Source: Albula goreensis
Lineage: Eukaryota > Chordata > Actinopteri > Albuliformes > Albulidae
Assembly: GCA_022829145.1 (NCBI GenBank)
Contig: CM040747.1
Coordinates: 32,876,052 to 32,940,051, forward strand
DNA length: 64,000 nucleotides
Direction: 5' to 3'
In this document: piece by piece, positions 11,780 to 24,500 of the stretch
How the letters are laid out: each line of letters starts with the position of its first letter
How positions within the stretch are numbered: the first letter of the stretch is position 1
Position numbers and translations under genes: made by a program
The notes under the pieces: generated by a model
Told to the model about the DNA's origin: nothing
Seen by the model: only the letters and a program-made list of their open reading frames with translations
Database searches by the model: none

Positions 11780-12540
11780 AATTTCTTGCCTGTCCACAGT
11801 GATCTTGTGGAGCATTTTGTTGAGGGATAAAAGAAGAATTTTCAGGTAAAAGTGGATTGTTTTGAGAACTGTGAGAAATGTCTTTTTAGCGAGCATGACA
11901 CAACTTTTTTCAACAACTGAATGACCATTGCATGGAGACTGAAAAATTGTGGGTCAGGGCTAGACAGAGAATTTGACATTTTTGAAGAAAGTGTCAGGTC
12001 ACCTGACCCCTTTTCGCTGAAGCTCAACCAAATGTGGATCACACACATACACCTGTTGTAAATATCCAAGGAGATCCATACCGAAATGCTGTGAAAAGAA
12101 TAATATTGATGTTTAGGCATTGCCCCAGTCAAAATAAGGACCTAAACATTGAAATGTTTTGGCTGGACCTGAAGCAACATCATGTGAAAGACAGCGGTGA
12201 AGCAGTTCTGTCTAAGGCTTAAGGGGCTCAGACACTACCAGAAGCAGGTGCAAGACTAATAAACAGCAAGAGGAAATGTTTAATTGAATATTTTCTGCTA
12301 AAGGATTTATCATTTATCGGTAAATGTTCACATACTTTTGCACATACAGATATTTCAGGCATAATCTTGTTTCATTTTCATTATTCCATTATTATTTTCT
12401 CATGTTTTTTTTCATTAATCAGGTTGGCCTCTTATTAATTGAAACTCCTTGTGAAGAATCAATGGGATTTCAGTCTAAAATATGAAATATGAAAATCCAG
12501 ATCATTCTGAAGATGCTCACATACCTCCCAGCTTGAATGT
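11780..12540 (+). pseudogene. Decayed Tc1/mariner-type transposon with transposase remnant
   Basis: The frame at 12034-12222 contains CPSQNKDLNIEMFWLDLKQ. This aligns with the Tc1/mariner signature 'WPSQSPDLNPIExxWxxLK', in which the glutamate after PI is the last residue of the DDE/D catalytic triad. Here the conserved P before I is lost and other positions are changed. Beyond the stop codon, GAQTLPEAGARLINSKRK resembles the C-terminal part of such transposases. The 3' region (GTTCACATACTTTTGCACATACAG, then GATGCTCACATACCTCCCAGCTTGAA) matches the style of the 3' flank of teleost Tc1/mariner elements. The upstream transposase region is full of stops and frameshifts, so the copy is dead. The 5' boundary and TA target duplication were not found. 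Confidence 0.62.
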
Positions 12541-12645
12541 AAGTTTGTCAGGCATTCGGTCCTCCTGGCAGTTTGATTGCCAATCTTGTCATTGATTCAA
12601 CTCAAATGACAACAATAAAAAAATGACATAAACAACAACTGACGG

Positions 12646-12800
12646 CCTGCTGAGTTGCTCATCTTGTTAAGACACTGTTCCAGTTTGTGGACAGGCCCTA
12701 CAGTCACTGAGTGCGGTCTCAGCCAGGGAAGGGGACTATGTGTCATCGCTGACACAGACACCCCACTAATGTCCACAGTCTGCTCGCAAAAGACCCTTAC
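12646..12800 (+). repeat. Probable degraded SINE segment
   Basis: GAGTTGCTCATCTTGTTAAGACACTGTTCC resembles the A-box half of a tRNA-derived SINE. The following GGTCTCAGCCAGGGAAGGGGACTATGTGTCATCGCTGACA is repeat-like and runs directly into the clearer SINE downstream. No B box was found, so the assignment is tentative. Confidence 0.4.
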
Positions 12801-12807
12801 ACGTGAA

Positions 12808-13014
12808 GGGGCAGCTAGTGGCTAAGGTAAATGACAGAGAACCCTGAGGTTGGCGGCTCAAGCCCCAGTCCAGCCACAGCAAGAACACCATTGCTGTTGG
12901 GCCCTTGATCAAGGCCCCTAACCCCACATTGCTCCCAGGGGGGATTGGCCCCTGGCAAGCCCAAGTCACCATGGGTAAAAGCATCAGCTAAATAACTATA
13001 ATGTAATGTAATGA
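12808..13014 (+). mobile_element. tRNA-derived SINE, teleost type
   Basis: The 5' part (GGGGCAGCTAGTGGCTAAGG, then GGTTGGCGGCTCAAGCCCC) retains A-box and B-box-like promoter segments of a tRNA head. The body reads TTGCTGTTGGGCCCTTGATCAAGGCCCCTAACCCCACATTGCTCCCAGG. That is a slightly mutated form of the 'GTGCCCTTGAGCAAGGCACTTAACCC...TTGCTCC' body I know from fish SINEs. The 3' part, GGGTAAAAGCATCAGCTAAATAACT, corresponds to the 'GGATAAAAGCGTCTGCTAAATG' tail, and the copy ends in a short ATGTA repeat. It is non-coding and depends on LINE enzymes. This element is the main evidence for a fish genome. Confidence 0.85.
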
Positions 13015-16000
13015 GTCCTTACCCCCCACCTCATCACTGTGCATACTTGGACTTTGCTATGAAAATGAAACATAATTATGCATCATATAAACAAAACTAA
13101 AAAAAAACAGTAAACAACAGTATTTATTACAACAACAGCAACAATGCCAGCAATGAAAACACAAAAATCAGTAACTGTAACAACATGCTGTCTATTGCAA
13201 ATTATTGCTGTCATACCAATTATCCGTGACAGTGACACAATGCCATCTTACTAGACAGGATACAGAAACTGACATTGATTTACTGAAGCAACATTAATAT
13301 TTGTCAAAGTGTTTAATTGGAGCAGTTATGGACATTATGAAAGTCATTATTGACAGTTATCATGATGATAATGCCCCGCACATAGTCCGATCATCAAAAA
13401 TTGCAGAATCGGGAAACAGACGTTTTGTAAATGGGTTTTATTCATCAAAATACTAATCATAGCAACGTAGTACACTTTAAGTGGCATGCTTGTGTAATAG
13501 TCGGTTTTATTTTTGAAGCCCAGAGAGACAGTGTGTCCTTGAGCAGTGTGGTTAATTAAATTGCTTCAGGGAAGCTCTTTGTGTACAATTAAATAATCTA
13601 CTAATAATTTGTTAATAATATACAGTCTGAGCTCTGTACCGTAAATTGCTGTGGACAAGGATGTCTGCCAAGCAAATTAAGGTTTGGAAAAAATTTTTTT
13701 TTTTTAATCTTCATATCAAGGAGTTTAGCACTGATGTATGGCTTGTATTTTCTTGAGTGTCCTTAAATGCTCTTGTTAAAGTAAGTTTTCAGGACCCTGG
13801 TGTTTCAGAAAGTATCATTAATTTCTCGGCAGGACGTTTATATAACAGACAACCAATCATTCAGCATATTAGCATGACAATGATCACTGTTTCTGTGGGT
13901 TCAGAGCGATTTGATAAAGGCAGAAGAACTTCATGGGTGGTCCTGAAAGGTATGGAGAAATGAAAATTAATTTTCCTTCTGTTGGAATCGTTTCACATTC
14001 AATTGGGTTTTTCAGCTTTTTTTTTACTTTGGTATTTCCAAAATGAATTTGCTCAATTGTCACTGTGAAGAGAATAAAAAAGAATTCTCAAATGTATTTG
14101 TAAATAATATTGATTGAATCCAGGTTATGATTTCTTTATTTCGGTGATAGCTGACCGCATTTATTTAAAGATAGATCACACAAAAAAGTTTACTAAATAT
14201 AGAATAGATCTTGTGCATTTGTGTGACCTCTCTCGTTTTTTGCGTCACAAGCAGAACCATGTCAAGACCTCCAGAGATGGGATGAACGTGTTTATGTGGT
14301 CAAGTCTTAGTGAGTGCTGAGTGTTGTATAGGGTTATGTAATTTTGTCTCCAAAAATAGAACACTTATTTGTGTGCAGTTGATGCCTCTCACACTTACGC
14401 ACTCCGCAGTAGGGGGACCGAGATGTGTTTTGACAGGTGGACTCTTTGGTTTCCGCCACAGTGAGTTTATACTCGGATTTGATTAATTAAAATGATCCCT
14501 TTTGAGTGCCGTCACTCTTGCCAGCACATGCAATTCAATATTAAGAAGCTCTGTTGTTTGAAACAAATATTTAAGCGTTTAATATGAGTCGATGTCATGG
14601 TTATATTTTATTTATGGTGCATGGTTAGCATGCCATAGCATCTCTCTCCTCTACATAACCTTCCACTCTTGTTGTTTTCACACATAGTTCTGAGGTATTT
14701 TTTATTCCCTGGAGTGGAGTAGATGTTTATTCTGTATATATATATGCTTTCAGTGTGATTGTACAAAAAAATGATCAAAGGTTCAAAATCATATGGGGGA
14801 TAGTAGGTCTCACAGACTTTTCAGACCAACATGGGAGACGAGAAGGAGGAAGGGACAGAAGATGCAAATGAGAAAGGAGAGGGAAGAGGAAGGTAGCAGG
14901 AATGAAAGCAGGTAGCTGCAAGTACTCACCTTGTCAGCAGGTTTCAGCATCTCTTCTTTCACTCTTTTTCCATCAGTGTACCATGCCATACTGTAATGTA
15001 ACCTAAAACCGGAACACCATTTTCAGTTAGTTTCTATGATGAAGAGAACCAGACCTTTAGTTCCTATAGTCCTGTGTCCTTGTACCAACCAAATCCAGCA
15101 GGAGTCTTGGCATGGAGATAGCAACACTATGGATCAATTAGTCAAAATGGGATCTTTATGCACCAAGCTCCAACTAACTTCTATTTTAAACCTCTCTTAT
15201 TTTGTGGAGCACACGATGTGTCCATTCCATAACTGTTGTGGAGAATTGACATATTCGCATGTTTGGGATCTTCTGAATAATTTAATTCTCTGAACGAAAG
15301 TCACTGTGGTGACCATCATTGTTGGCTGGATAGTATTAATAAGCTAGCTAACACTGAACAGGAAAAGAAAGATTTAGATTATATATGAGGTGAAATGATG
15401 ACTAAAATGTGACAGTAAATACACATAAATACTACTCCACATTGTTGTGATGACATCAGCTGCTAACCGTGTTTACTGAATTTCAGTAGCAGCTGTTGAG
15501 CAGGGCAAGAGCCCAACATTCAACTCATTACTCTCAACCCGTTTCTGTTTACCCTCAGTTAAAACATCCATTCACTTAATCATCAATGCCCATGTATCAT
15601 TAAGTTTAATTATAACCAAGTTCGTTTTGTGTTTTTATTATTGTTATTTGCTAGCACTCTTGTAGTTGACACAATTAAACAGTTTTATATATGATCAAAC
15701 ATATAGTCTGAACACAAGTTAAACAGCTTTCTGTAGCACCTTTAAAACACATTGCAGTGTTTAGAATTTCAGTAAAAACACAAAAAAACATTTGTGATGT
15801 TTAGCTCATAAACACAGCATGTTTATTTGTGCTATAAAAATGTTTGAGCATACTGGGGCATTTATATAGGTCCAGGCATTTAGGTTATAAACACTGGTGT
15901 TTGTATTATAAACATGGTTCTGCGATTTTACACTGTAAGTTGTGGAAAGCTGTACATTTTGTTCTCTGTCAAAATTCAAGGAATACTGAAATGTTAATAT

Positions 16001-16204
16001 GATCCACCAAAATTCTGAGGCTAGAATGTTAATGAAAATGTACTGCTTTAATGAAGTTTGTGTTCTGGCTTTTATTATTAGCTGTAGTCAGAGCTGCTCC
16101 ATATACATTTTAAAGATCTTTGATTACTCTTTGAGCTATAAGTGTTTTGTAATGATTAAAATGAATTTTATGAAATTGAATTCAGTTTTATAATTTGTAT
16201 TTTG
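13015..16204. other. Intergenic DNA, nothing recognised
   Basis: Long AT-rich unique stretch. Short poly(A) and poly(T) tracts and small palindromes (around 15890, AAACAC-TG-GTGTTT) are present, but no exon, RNA gene or named repeat could be supported. Confidence 0.5.
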
Positions 16205-16420
16205 TAATATTAGGAAAGATACAGTAATGAGAGACACAGTTCACATAAAGCTTTGGGATTGCTTGCCCATTAATTATTCAGATAATTGCCACACTTGTTA
16301 ATTAATCTCATGCTGTAGTTTTCGCAAGTGCACAAAGGCTTCAGTATTTCATGTGTATTTACACTGTACGATGTTGCGCAGCAAATTTTACATTGATTAT
16401 ATCATTATCCCCTCTCCCCA
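16205..16420. promoter_or_regulatory. CNE-like block with TAATTA sites
   Basis: The block contains CCCATTAATTATTCAG, TTGTTAATTAATCTC and CATTGATTATATC close together in otherwise non-repetitive sequence. Clustered paired-half homeodomain sites are common in vertebrate enhancers. No evidence beyond motif texture is available. Confidence 0.25.
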
Positions 16421-17466
16421 CCCCCCACATTTCAAATGTATGATATTTGAAACTACATATAAAAGTGTATTGAACAACGGAATATGAAAGTATTCTTACT
16501 TTTCCACTTAAAATGGACAATTATCTGGAGGAAGGGATTTAAGCAAATCACAAGGTTTCATTTTTCGTTCAATCATGTACAAGAGACTCCTTTTCAAAGA
16601 AGAGAGCAAATTGTTTCAGCAAAGTACCACAGGGCACAATGACCTGTTAGGACCGATGGACTTCCTGCTGAGATTAACATCAGGAGACAGAGACAAAGGA
16701 GACGGAGCCGGTAGCAGGAGTGTTACATTTTCAGACAGAATTAATCTGGCTCTGTCGAGAAGCAGCCAATTAGAGCTCCAGTCAAGAGACAGGGCAAAGG
16801 CGGTATTCTGCAGTATTCTGTTTTGTAAGTGGCTAAAGTTTATTTTTTATCGATCCGTGACTTTGACCAACGTACTTGTTTTTGGAAATTTTGGATTGTA
16901 CCCCATTTCTAGACAAACACTGAGGATCTGTAGCTGCAGGTAACATATGCCATACACCATTCTGTTCAGAACTAATTTGCCGAATAGAAAATGGTATCAT
17001 GAGACCTGGTTTTGACATGAAGAATTTGATTGCCCTTTTCCGTAAGGCGAAATCACTTTCGCTTGTCCAAAAAGTGTCTTCTAAAATTTTCATCCAAAAG
17101 TCAACATCTCAGCTCAGCTCCTCACAACTCATTAGACTGGGTTGTCTAGATCGAACTACCATGTTAATGCTACGTTCTATTCGATATAGTGTCAGTGGCT
17201 CACCGACTCAAAGCAATAATTGCACTTTTGCTGTGCTTTGGATTGGTTAAAACAAGTTCCTGACTGAGATCTTACATACTGTATCACGTAGCGTTACGGA
17301 GCCAATGAAACTTCACCTTGTCATCACCAGTTATGATTTGAAATTAACTTTTGAATAATATGCTAATGAAAGCAAGCATTCCTCAGAACCAATCAATTTA
17401 CAGTCAGTGCATTTAATTTTTCAGTCGTTAGCTTGCAACACCACCAAAAAAATCGAACAAGGAAGG
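16421..17466. other. Intergenic DNA, nothing recognised
   Basis: Frames at 16575-16943, 16833-17093 and 16999-17250 overlap on both strands and show no domain. No repeat family was recognised. Confidence 0.45.
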
Positions 17467-18544
17467 TAGGGGTGACCCCGAATAGTTGACTATTTGATGA
17501 ATCGATTTAAGGAACCTGATTTGACTGCCAATCACACAGTCAAATTGTCGCAAAATGTGGTTAAGAAACGAGGATCATTCCATTCTGGCTATATGGGGGT
17601 ACTGAATGTTTGATTTTACATGGAATTGCTTGGTTTCTCCAAATAAATCATGATTTATAGTATATTTTGGTATATTTCAGCCTATTAATAATACTGTTAA
17701 TACAAATTTGAATTTAAATCACCATGGTAGACTAAGTTGCACTTTCAATTTTGCGGGACCATCTGAGCAGTATCTCGGCTGGGCTTTAAATCTTTTTAGC
17801 TACCTAAAGCTCGCAATGTCTGGGGAAGAAACAAGGGCACTGGAGCCAGGATACAAATGGGCCACAACAAAAAGTGGTGGGGACATGTCCCCAGCTTGCA
17901 GAGATTCACCTTAACTTAAAAAGATGAAAATCCAAGGCATGTGTTAGCCTGTTGTTTAAACCTATATTTTGTTATGGTCATTTTTTATATGCCACTTTGT
18001 TTGATGTTTGATATTCCGACACTTGACAGTGGCCATGTTTCAGTTTTGGTCGTTTCAATACCAAGTTGTTTCTGTGTGCGAAAAAAAAGGTTTTATACCT
18101 TCTTACTCTGGTTTCTTTTTTTACCGTAAGCCATGGCCATTGTATATTCTAAATGTTCATATTTATTATTGTTATATGGTCACCATACTGCAAAATTTTC
18201 AAATAATATGTGAGAAAAAGGATGGAACATGTCCTATTATAAAATGAATTCTTATGCCAAGTCAAGATGACAAATTGTTTAATTGGGTGTTTCAGCTATT
18301 TTGTCTGGTGTGGAAAAAATGGAAGCCAATGTCACAAATGAGAATATGGATCAATGAGCAAAAAAAAAGAAAAAGAAAAACATGACTCGAAGATAAGTCA
18401 ACGATAAGTAAAACTTGACCAATCAGATTCGACTATGTAAATTCTTAGTTGGGGACACCGACTAAGAATTTCTACTTTCTGGTGGGGAAACAAAGGCTAT
18501 AAATAGATCTAACATTATTCACTAGCACTCCTGTCTCATCCCTA
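17467..18544. mobile_element. hAT-like non-autonomous DNA transposon
   Basis: The left end TAGGGGTGACCCCGAATAG, followed by TTGACTATTTGATGAATCGAT, and the inverse of the right end TAGGGATGAGAC share the TAGGGRTGA terminal inverted repeat of a fish hAT group. The AATAGTYGACTATT-style subterminal DNA fits the same group. A subterminal hairpin lies at 18439-18471 (AAATTCTTAGT and ACTAAGAATTT arms). The 8-bp flanks (AAGGAAGG and CTGTAAAA) do not match, so either the target duplication has decayed or the two ends come from different copies. No transposase is recognisable. The 68-codon frame at 17708-17914 has no known domain. Confidence 0.5.
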
Positions 18545-21238
18545 CTGTAAAAAGTCTACATACATGTTGTCCAGGGGTTAAGGTTATAGTTGAAATGAAT
18601 ACTTGGGCAATTTATTTGAGACTAAAGCAAGTGAAGTATACGAACACCGTTTTTTTTATTATTTCTTAGCCATTTTGAAAAATGAGTACAATATCCAGCC
18701 TGTGTTTGGAAAACTCAGGTGTGCACGGTTTGTTGAGAGCCATGGGAGTACTCTTTACAGCACATTTGTCATTGATTTGGCTGTACTGTAAATGTTTTCT
18801 TTTACTCCATTTTTGAAAATGTCCAAAGCTTCAATCAATAAACTTTCCATACACAGTAGAGGCCCTCCACCTGCATGACATATGGAAAAAAATGATGGCA
18901 GTATAAATCAATTTATATAGCATTTATTGATAATATATTAATCAAGCACACCATCGAAACTGATATGTCTGTTGATTTTAAAATATGTCTCAAGGTTTCA
19001 TGATGATGCATTGCTTATGGTGTCCATCTGAAATTAAATTAAATGCAATTTTTCTGCATGCATTACAGATTTGGCCTGACAATGTCTTGTTTAGGGTTGA
19101 TCACATTCAGAATGCAGCACACACCATTGTATATTACATTGATTGGTCAGACCTCAGATGTGTAGAGATGGCTGGTATGTTCTAATTTACAAATACATTG
19201 CAGCAAAAAATAAGTATTGTAGCACATTCAAAATTACTATAAGAACAATGCATTGCAATACATATTTTTTGTTTTGCCTATTGACGAAAAAAATGCAAAA
19301 TTAATTTTTTTCAAGGCGCTGCAAATTTCAATACGCAGTCGAAATGACATGGCGATACGGAGGTTGACATAAAGATATCTAGTTACCAGATGTGCATGGT
19401 TCACAATCTTGCTTCATACGGCTACACAGATTAGACATTAGGTGTAAAATGTGTGTAAAAGCATATATGTCCTCTTCCTGTCCTGTATTATTATAATGGA
19501 TTTTATCATTTTCACTCCTCTCATTTGTTCTTAGGCATGTGAATCCCTCTCCGTCAGTGCAATCTTCATCAACCTCTGGAAAACATTAATTATTTTTTGA
19601 ATAATGTTATTCCTAGAGATATAGAATGTGACATTTGACTAATATGACTATATACCAGTTTTAATACGGTTCCGAGTCATGTCAAAACGATCAAAGATAT
19701 GTGTAATTTCAAAAACAGGAATGAATATCGGTTTATTGTCTATACAATCAATAAAAAGTTGGTCTGAATGAGGATTTTACATTCAGCCTGACACTTCAAG
19801 TACTGTTGAGTTTTATAATGTATTACTTTATTGTTTATATTTAATGCAGACTTCTCTGGTCTCTGCCAGTCCCTGCCTATGCTTAATTTGCCCATCTGCT
19901 GTGTATTTCAACTTCTTGTCCCTGGATATTCTCCTCATCTGAATTCCACTTGACTATAAACAATCAGTTAATCATTAACAGAAGTACCTTCCATCAGGTA
20001 AGCTCGTGGGATTTCGAACAGGCACTGGTGTACACAGGCAGCTCAGAACTACAATGTTCTAAAAGATGTTTTTGTAAATAATTAGTTTTCAGCTAAAGAA
20101 TGCTCTTTGTTATATTTCTTGGCTAGACCAGCTGATATTTCCTGTTCAAGCTGAAAACCTGAAATGACTTGTAAAACAAAAAAACTGCTACAAAACTGAA
20201 CTTGAACCATGATACAAAGCTGATATCTCAGAAAGATACTATATGCAGTATCATTCTGTGAAATGGAATATCCCTGTAAGTATTCAGCTCATTACTCCAC
20301 CTGACTCATCTTTGTTTACACATACTCTGAAGAAGTAAATGGTCCTTCAGTTTTGGTCCTTCAGATTTTTTGGGTGAATAAATTGTATAGCCATGTGGAA
20401 CCATGTCCAAGTTGAACGATGATTATTTGTTTGCTGATAGACACAGCCGTGAAATCTTCAACTCTGACACAATGTATCACATCATTTTTGTCATAAACTA
20501 AATGTGCAACCTTCTTTTCAAACAAGTCATGAGTTATAACAGCACACAGGATGGTGCTATGACAACCTTTGATAAGTCTGCTTACCAAAATAAAAAAAAA
20601 ATCACTATTACTATGACCAATTCAGAGATATTAAACATTTGATATTAAACATAAGGTAAATACACTGTCAGACTTGGGCAAGAAAATATGGATTAGAATA
20701 AGGTAACAACAGGGGTAATTTTGAGGAGGGTGCTCATTAGAGCTTGTGTTAAGAGGCAGAAATGCTGGCAGAAATCTCTCAGGAGCATCCGAGGCTTTTG
20801 AATTAAATTTCTCATGTAGCGGGGTCCAATATTATCACACACAATTGGAAGTTATTTTGGGCAAGTGTAATTACTGCTAGGATACAAGGCTTGACAGAAG
20901 GAGTGCAAAACACCCTGTTTATGGTGCCACATTTATAAACTAAGGTTAACTGCTGCTGCATGCTAGCCGCTCTATGTCTGGTTCCATCTGTGATGAAGGG
21001 CAGATGCCAGATTTGAGAGATCAAACGTCCCATAAAATGCAGGCTGAAGCAGTTGATTTCTGCCTGCAAGGGAATGGGTAGTGTGGGTTGAAAGTCCTTG
21101 GATTAATGCCGTTCTCCTTCCTCCCATGGAAGCAGATGTCAAAAGGGCAAGGCGGCTGTCATTACGCCACCAATCAGCACTAGCTGCACTGTAGTTCTCC
21201 ATTGGCTTGCAGAATGTAAAGTAGTTGAGTTCACAGAT
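18545..21238. other. Intergenic DNA, nothing recognised
   Basis: AT-rich unique sequence. The 75-codon minus-strand frame at 20361-20588 has protein-like composition but no domain I recognise and no detectable splice context. I do not call it a gene. Confidence 0.45.
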
Positions 21239-21530
21239 GAGTTCACCAGCAGGGACTTTTCGTGACTGTTCATGAGTTCACCAGCAGGGACTGTTCATGA
21301 CTGTTCAGGGACTGTTCATGAGCTCACCAGCAGGGACTGTTCATGACTGTTCAGGGACTGTTCATGAGCTCACCAGCAGGGACTGTTCGTGACTGTTCAG
21401 GGACTGTTCATGAGGTCACCAGCAGGGACTGTTCATGACTGTTCAGGGACTGTTCATGAGGTCACCAGCAGGGACTGTTCATGACTGTCCAGTGACTGTT
21501 CATGAGCTCACCAGCAGGGACTGTTCCTGA
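21239..21530. repeat. 46-bp minisatellite, about 6.4 copies
   Basis: The anchor GAGNTCACCAGCAGGGACTG recurs at 21239, 21274, 21320, 21366, 21412, 21458 and 21504. The spacing is 35 bp once and then exactly 46 bp five times. The unit has sub-structure: GGGACTGTTCATGA, GACTGTTCAGG and GACTGTTCATGA are related roughly 11-15-bp pieces, so the 46-bp unit probably grew from a shorter repeat. The first unit lacks one sub-repeat. Copies differ at only a few positions (GAGCTC/GAGGTC, TTCATG/TTCGTG), which suggests recent homogenisation. It is non-coding. Confidence 0.95.
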
Positions 21531-24500
21531 CATGCTTAGCATACATGTCTGGGCAGAGCAGCCCCTACCCGAGGGACATGATTGGATAGGACTTAACACC
21601 ACATAAGCCTGACATGGTAAAAATGTGGTGAAAAAGTGCCTCCCTTATTTTTCTCCGCTTCATTTGCGCAGCAGATAGATAGAAAGATAACTAGATCAAT
21701 ATGGCAGATAAGGATCATTCATGGAAGTCCAAAAAAGACTGTGCTATAATGTTCTGCGTTAGTGATTGTTTATTATAAAAGATAAATTGTAAACCTTTTT
21801 GATTTTAATGTAGTTTTGAATGCAATAACAAGCGTAAATGGGAATTTCTCATGCTGTTGGTTTTCAGTGCTTTTCATAACCTGAGGGAAGTTTTAGAGTG
21901 TATGACATAAACCAGCATCTGAAAAGCTATTGAGTACGTTAGACATTTCCTCACTGGCACAATAAGCTTCTACCAGTAATACACGGTGCTCACAGGTCCA
22001 TGAGCTCAACTGGACATTACCCAGACTTTGTATTAGGGAGCTAGCAGGATAAAGTCCGTTTAATGTCTGGTGCGACTAATTCGGACATTTACGTCTTACA
22101 TACAGCTCCTCCGGGTAATGTCTAGAAAAGTTCAGGGTCGCAGTGTATGTGTGAAAGGGGCCTGTTTCCATGTAACAAACAGGCTTAGTAGGGGTATTAG
22201 GAACAGACCTCATTCCAGTTCTGATTTCATCTCTTCTTGTACGAAACAAGGCACATTAGGAAGTGACTGGGGGAAACTACATCAATAACTACTACTTGTA
22301 ACTACAGGTAACTCAAATTAAATACTATGTAATGTTCTTGAAATTACGTAGATATTACCCTGTTATTGCCAGTCCGTAACGTAAAGTTCCACATGTTTTG
22401 TTTTTTGAAAGGATAAAACGTGTCAAATCTGTCGGAGCCAAACAGAACGCGGCAGATCGTATCAAAAGGGTCGGGAACGGTGACTCATGCCCGCCTGTTT
22501 GTCTCTCTCCCCCACGTATTGTTGCACTGTAACGAATGCCGGGACGCTACCCTTCTGTGCCTTCTGAGGCAGCTTGCTCGTTAGGAACGTCAGTCCCGCC
22601 GGCAAGCGGGATGCATGTCAGAGGGATTATCCGTTGTGACGAAAGTGGTTATGATTTTTTTCCTCCAGATGAACACAAGGCGAGTCATCCGCGTATTATT
22701 GAGCGATGAGCAATCGTCAGCCCGCTTTCGCTGCGCTGTTGGGGGGAAGCCATGCTTTTCCAGTCACAGCTCTCGAGGTGCTGAATAACTTGGTAAGGAT
22801 GTGACCAGCGATACGACCAAACCACCCTGACACCTATTCCCTCCCCCGAGTTTAGGAACTTGGATTTTTCTTGAAGCAGAAACGAGGTGCTGAGGAGGAG
22901 ACCCGAAAATGCCAGAAATGTAAAATCTTAAGAAAATCACGTCTTTACAATGTATATTCACCATCGTTTTTATCGCTGTCAGCTATGCCGTCGACACTAG
23001 ATTACAGTCTCTTTATAAGCCACGCCTGCATTTACATCATGGCTGATGCATTGCGGTCACGTGTAGCACTGAGTTACCTGGGTGCCCTATCAGTTATGCC
23101 TCCCTGGGCCTTTCGCTATCTCTCTGCTGCCCCTATTCCCCGCCCCTCTTCTCTTTCTCTCAGGAGGACAGCAAGCAGCCATTGATGAGCGGTATCTTAA
23201 CCTGTTCCGCCAAAGGGGTTCCCATCACACCTCTCACCTCATCTCCCCAGCAAGCATGTCTTCCTTCCTCTTCTCACCTTTAGTCATTAACACATACTTC
23301 AAAACATATTTCAAGTAAATCTTATCCTTCCTTATCCTTTCTATTCTTGTTATGGCTCCTAAAGCACAGTATGAACAGTGGAAAAAATATGCAAAAAATA
23401 TTCCAAAAATCTGACGGGCGGAAATTCTTTTTCAAGGTTCTATATTTAACAAAGCAGTTATAAGACTATTTACAGTTGGAGCACGCAAATACAATGAATA
23501 AAAGATAAAGGGATATAAAAATATCAAATATATTTGGTAACTATTATAAAATTACAGCAGATAATCATACATATGTAATTGTTGTGTGACTGCAATGATA
23601 CCAAAAACCATTTCTCAAGCAGTTGTACCATTCTAAGCATCATGAAATTTAATACAATACTAAAAACACAGTCCTGTTAGGGATAATGACTCCCTGGAAC
23701 TATCCTACAAAGCTCAATTCATTGTCATACAGTTTATTAAGATATAAAATTGCTAATATGCTAAATCTGAATAACACAATGTTTTTGTACACCACAGAAT
23801 ATTGGTCAAGAAAAAGTTTGTATTTGAGCTCTGGATAAAAGAGACGAGAATTACACAAATTCAAAGCTATTCGGCTATTTGCTATCGGTCTTGATTGTTG
23901 CTGGCTTGAGTGTTTTTGATCACAATTTACTGTGAAACACCACGACTGACCACAAAAGTGGTTTGTGGATTTCTCTTAAAATTGTGTTGTGACTTGAATA
24001 TATAACACGTTCACATGAACCCTGGCTGTATGCGACTGAGTCTTTGAAAGTTAAAATCAAAGGGAAAGGCTTTTTCAGACTACACCCCATCAATGTGACT
24101 CAATCACCAAGCCTGCAACCAGGAAATGGGTCTGAGCATTGGTTATTTTTGCACTTTATCAAAAAGCCAGACAAAACACTGACTATTATACTTTTCACCC
24201 AAGCTTTAATCCCATAAACAACGTGGGGGAAACTATTCGTATCCAAAGCATCTCTTCAACACAGGAATCCAGGTAGTAGCTATCTAGATAATACTGTTAT
24301 AAAAACACCCACAGTATGCATGAACCTCTATTCATCTTCTTTATAGTAACAATGTATAGAAACCAATGGATTGCTTACATTTTGAGCAAATTATGTGTAA
24401 CGGCTGTGTGATTGACTCTGATCATGGCTGTCCATGTTGGACTAAAGAATTTTCACCAGAATATTTCAGACCCTCCACAGCATTTAACAGTCCCTAACTA

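Noticed and set aside
20361-20588. 75-codon minus-strand frame with protein-like composition
   Set aside because: No recognised domain, no splice-site support and no second copy. Kept only as a note.
21239-21530. CRISPR-like array
   Set aside because: The units are contiguous tandem repeats with no unique spacers, in vertebrate DNA. It is a minisatellite.
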